5,554 nt of DNA from Clostridiales bacterium (GTDB taxonomy: Bacteria > Bacillota > Clostridia > Oscillospirales > QAMX01). Position numbers and translations under genes: made by a program. The notes under the pieces are model-generated. The model did no database searches, had not been told where the DNA came from, and saw nothing but the letters and a program-made list of their open reading frames with translations. The stretch's first letter is position 1, and each line of letters begins with the position of its first letter. The DNA is taken from positions 1 to 5,554 of the forward strand of contig JAEERN010000100.1 in NCBI GenBank assembly GCA_016285815.1, in the 5' to 3' direction. Positions 5,545-5,554 of the stretch are shown here, piece after piece.

Positions 5545-5549
5545 GGAGG
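5545..5549 (+). promoter_or_regulatory. Possible ribosome binding site of a divergent gene starting beyond the window
   Basis: GGAGG on the plus strand ends five bases before the window edge, so a start codon just outside would be well spaced. TGTTATGAA at 5520-5528 could serve as an extended -10 upstream. No coding sequence is visible, so the divergent gene is a guess from layout. Confidence 0.25.
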
Positions 5550-5554
5550 AAGTC

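Larger units (their letters stand above)
5486..5549. repeat. 9-bp inverted repeat TCGCGGAGG bracketing the operon control region
   Basis: On the plus strand CCTCCGCGA (5486-5494) and TCGCGGAGG (5541-5549) are exact inverted copies 46 bases apart. In a minus-strand transcript from beyond the window edge, the upstream arm would be an anti-Shine-Dalgarno pairing with the GGAGG of the small ORF. Alternatively each arm is the ribosome binding site of one of two divergent genes. Confidence 0.55.

Noticed and set aside
1..5554. CRISPR array, insertion sequence, tRNA or rRNA
   Set aside because: I saw no regularly spaced repeats, transposase motifs or cloverleaf/rRNA sequences on either strand.

Overview
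This 5.5-kb window is GC-rich and coding-dense. Every gene I can support lies on the minus strand. Strong Shine-Dalgarno sequences (AAAGGAG, GGAGG, GGAGGTGA), a Gram-positive-type extended -10 promoter and the protein sequences point to a high-GC member of the Bacillota, most likely a clostridial lineage such as Oscillospirales. That assignment is inference from style, not from a marker gene.

Reading along the minus strand from the right edge, 5482-5554 is an AT-rich control region with a TTCATA-N5-TATGAA dyad and a possible promoter. It also holds a 9-bp inverted repeat (TCGCGGAGG) whose inner copy carries the ribosome binding site of the first ORF. Next is a 34-codon ORF (5377-5481) that ends in a GTGA overlap with the start of the first large gene. 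The large operon follows: a half-size ABC exporter (3077-5380), a DUF1854 protein (2527-3048), and a second half-size ABC exporter (313-2487). Gaps are 28 and 39 bp, with no terminator between genes. A strong intrinsic terminator (284-330) overlaps the end of the last gene. After a short GC-rich spacer, a separate well-formed promoter (162-189) drives a gene whose first 38 codons (115 down to 1) identify an M29-family metallo-aminopeptidase.

Both ABC proteins are type-IV (MsbA/LmrA-like) exporters with complete ATP-binding motifs. Each carries an uncommon N-terminal extension: a cytoplasmic domain ending in the same F-S-x6-F-x3-A-R pattern, followed by a CxxC...CxxC zinc ribbon just before the first membrane helix. 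Together with the DUF1854 protein this looks like one export system, probably a heterodimer or two paralogous exporters with a cytoplasmic accessory protein. The substrate cannot be read from the sequence. From memory, DUF1854 proteins and a partner ABC transporter occur beside cyanophycin synthetase in some Proteobacteria, but no cyanophycin gene is visible here.
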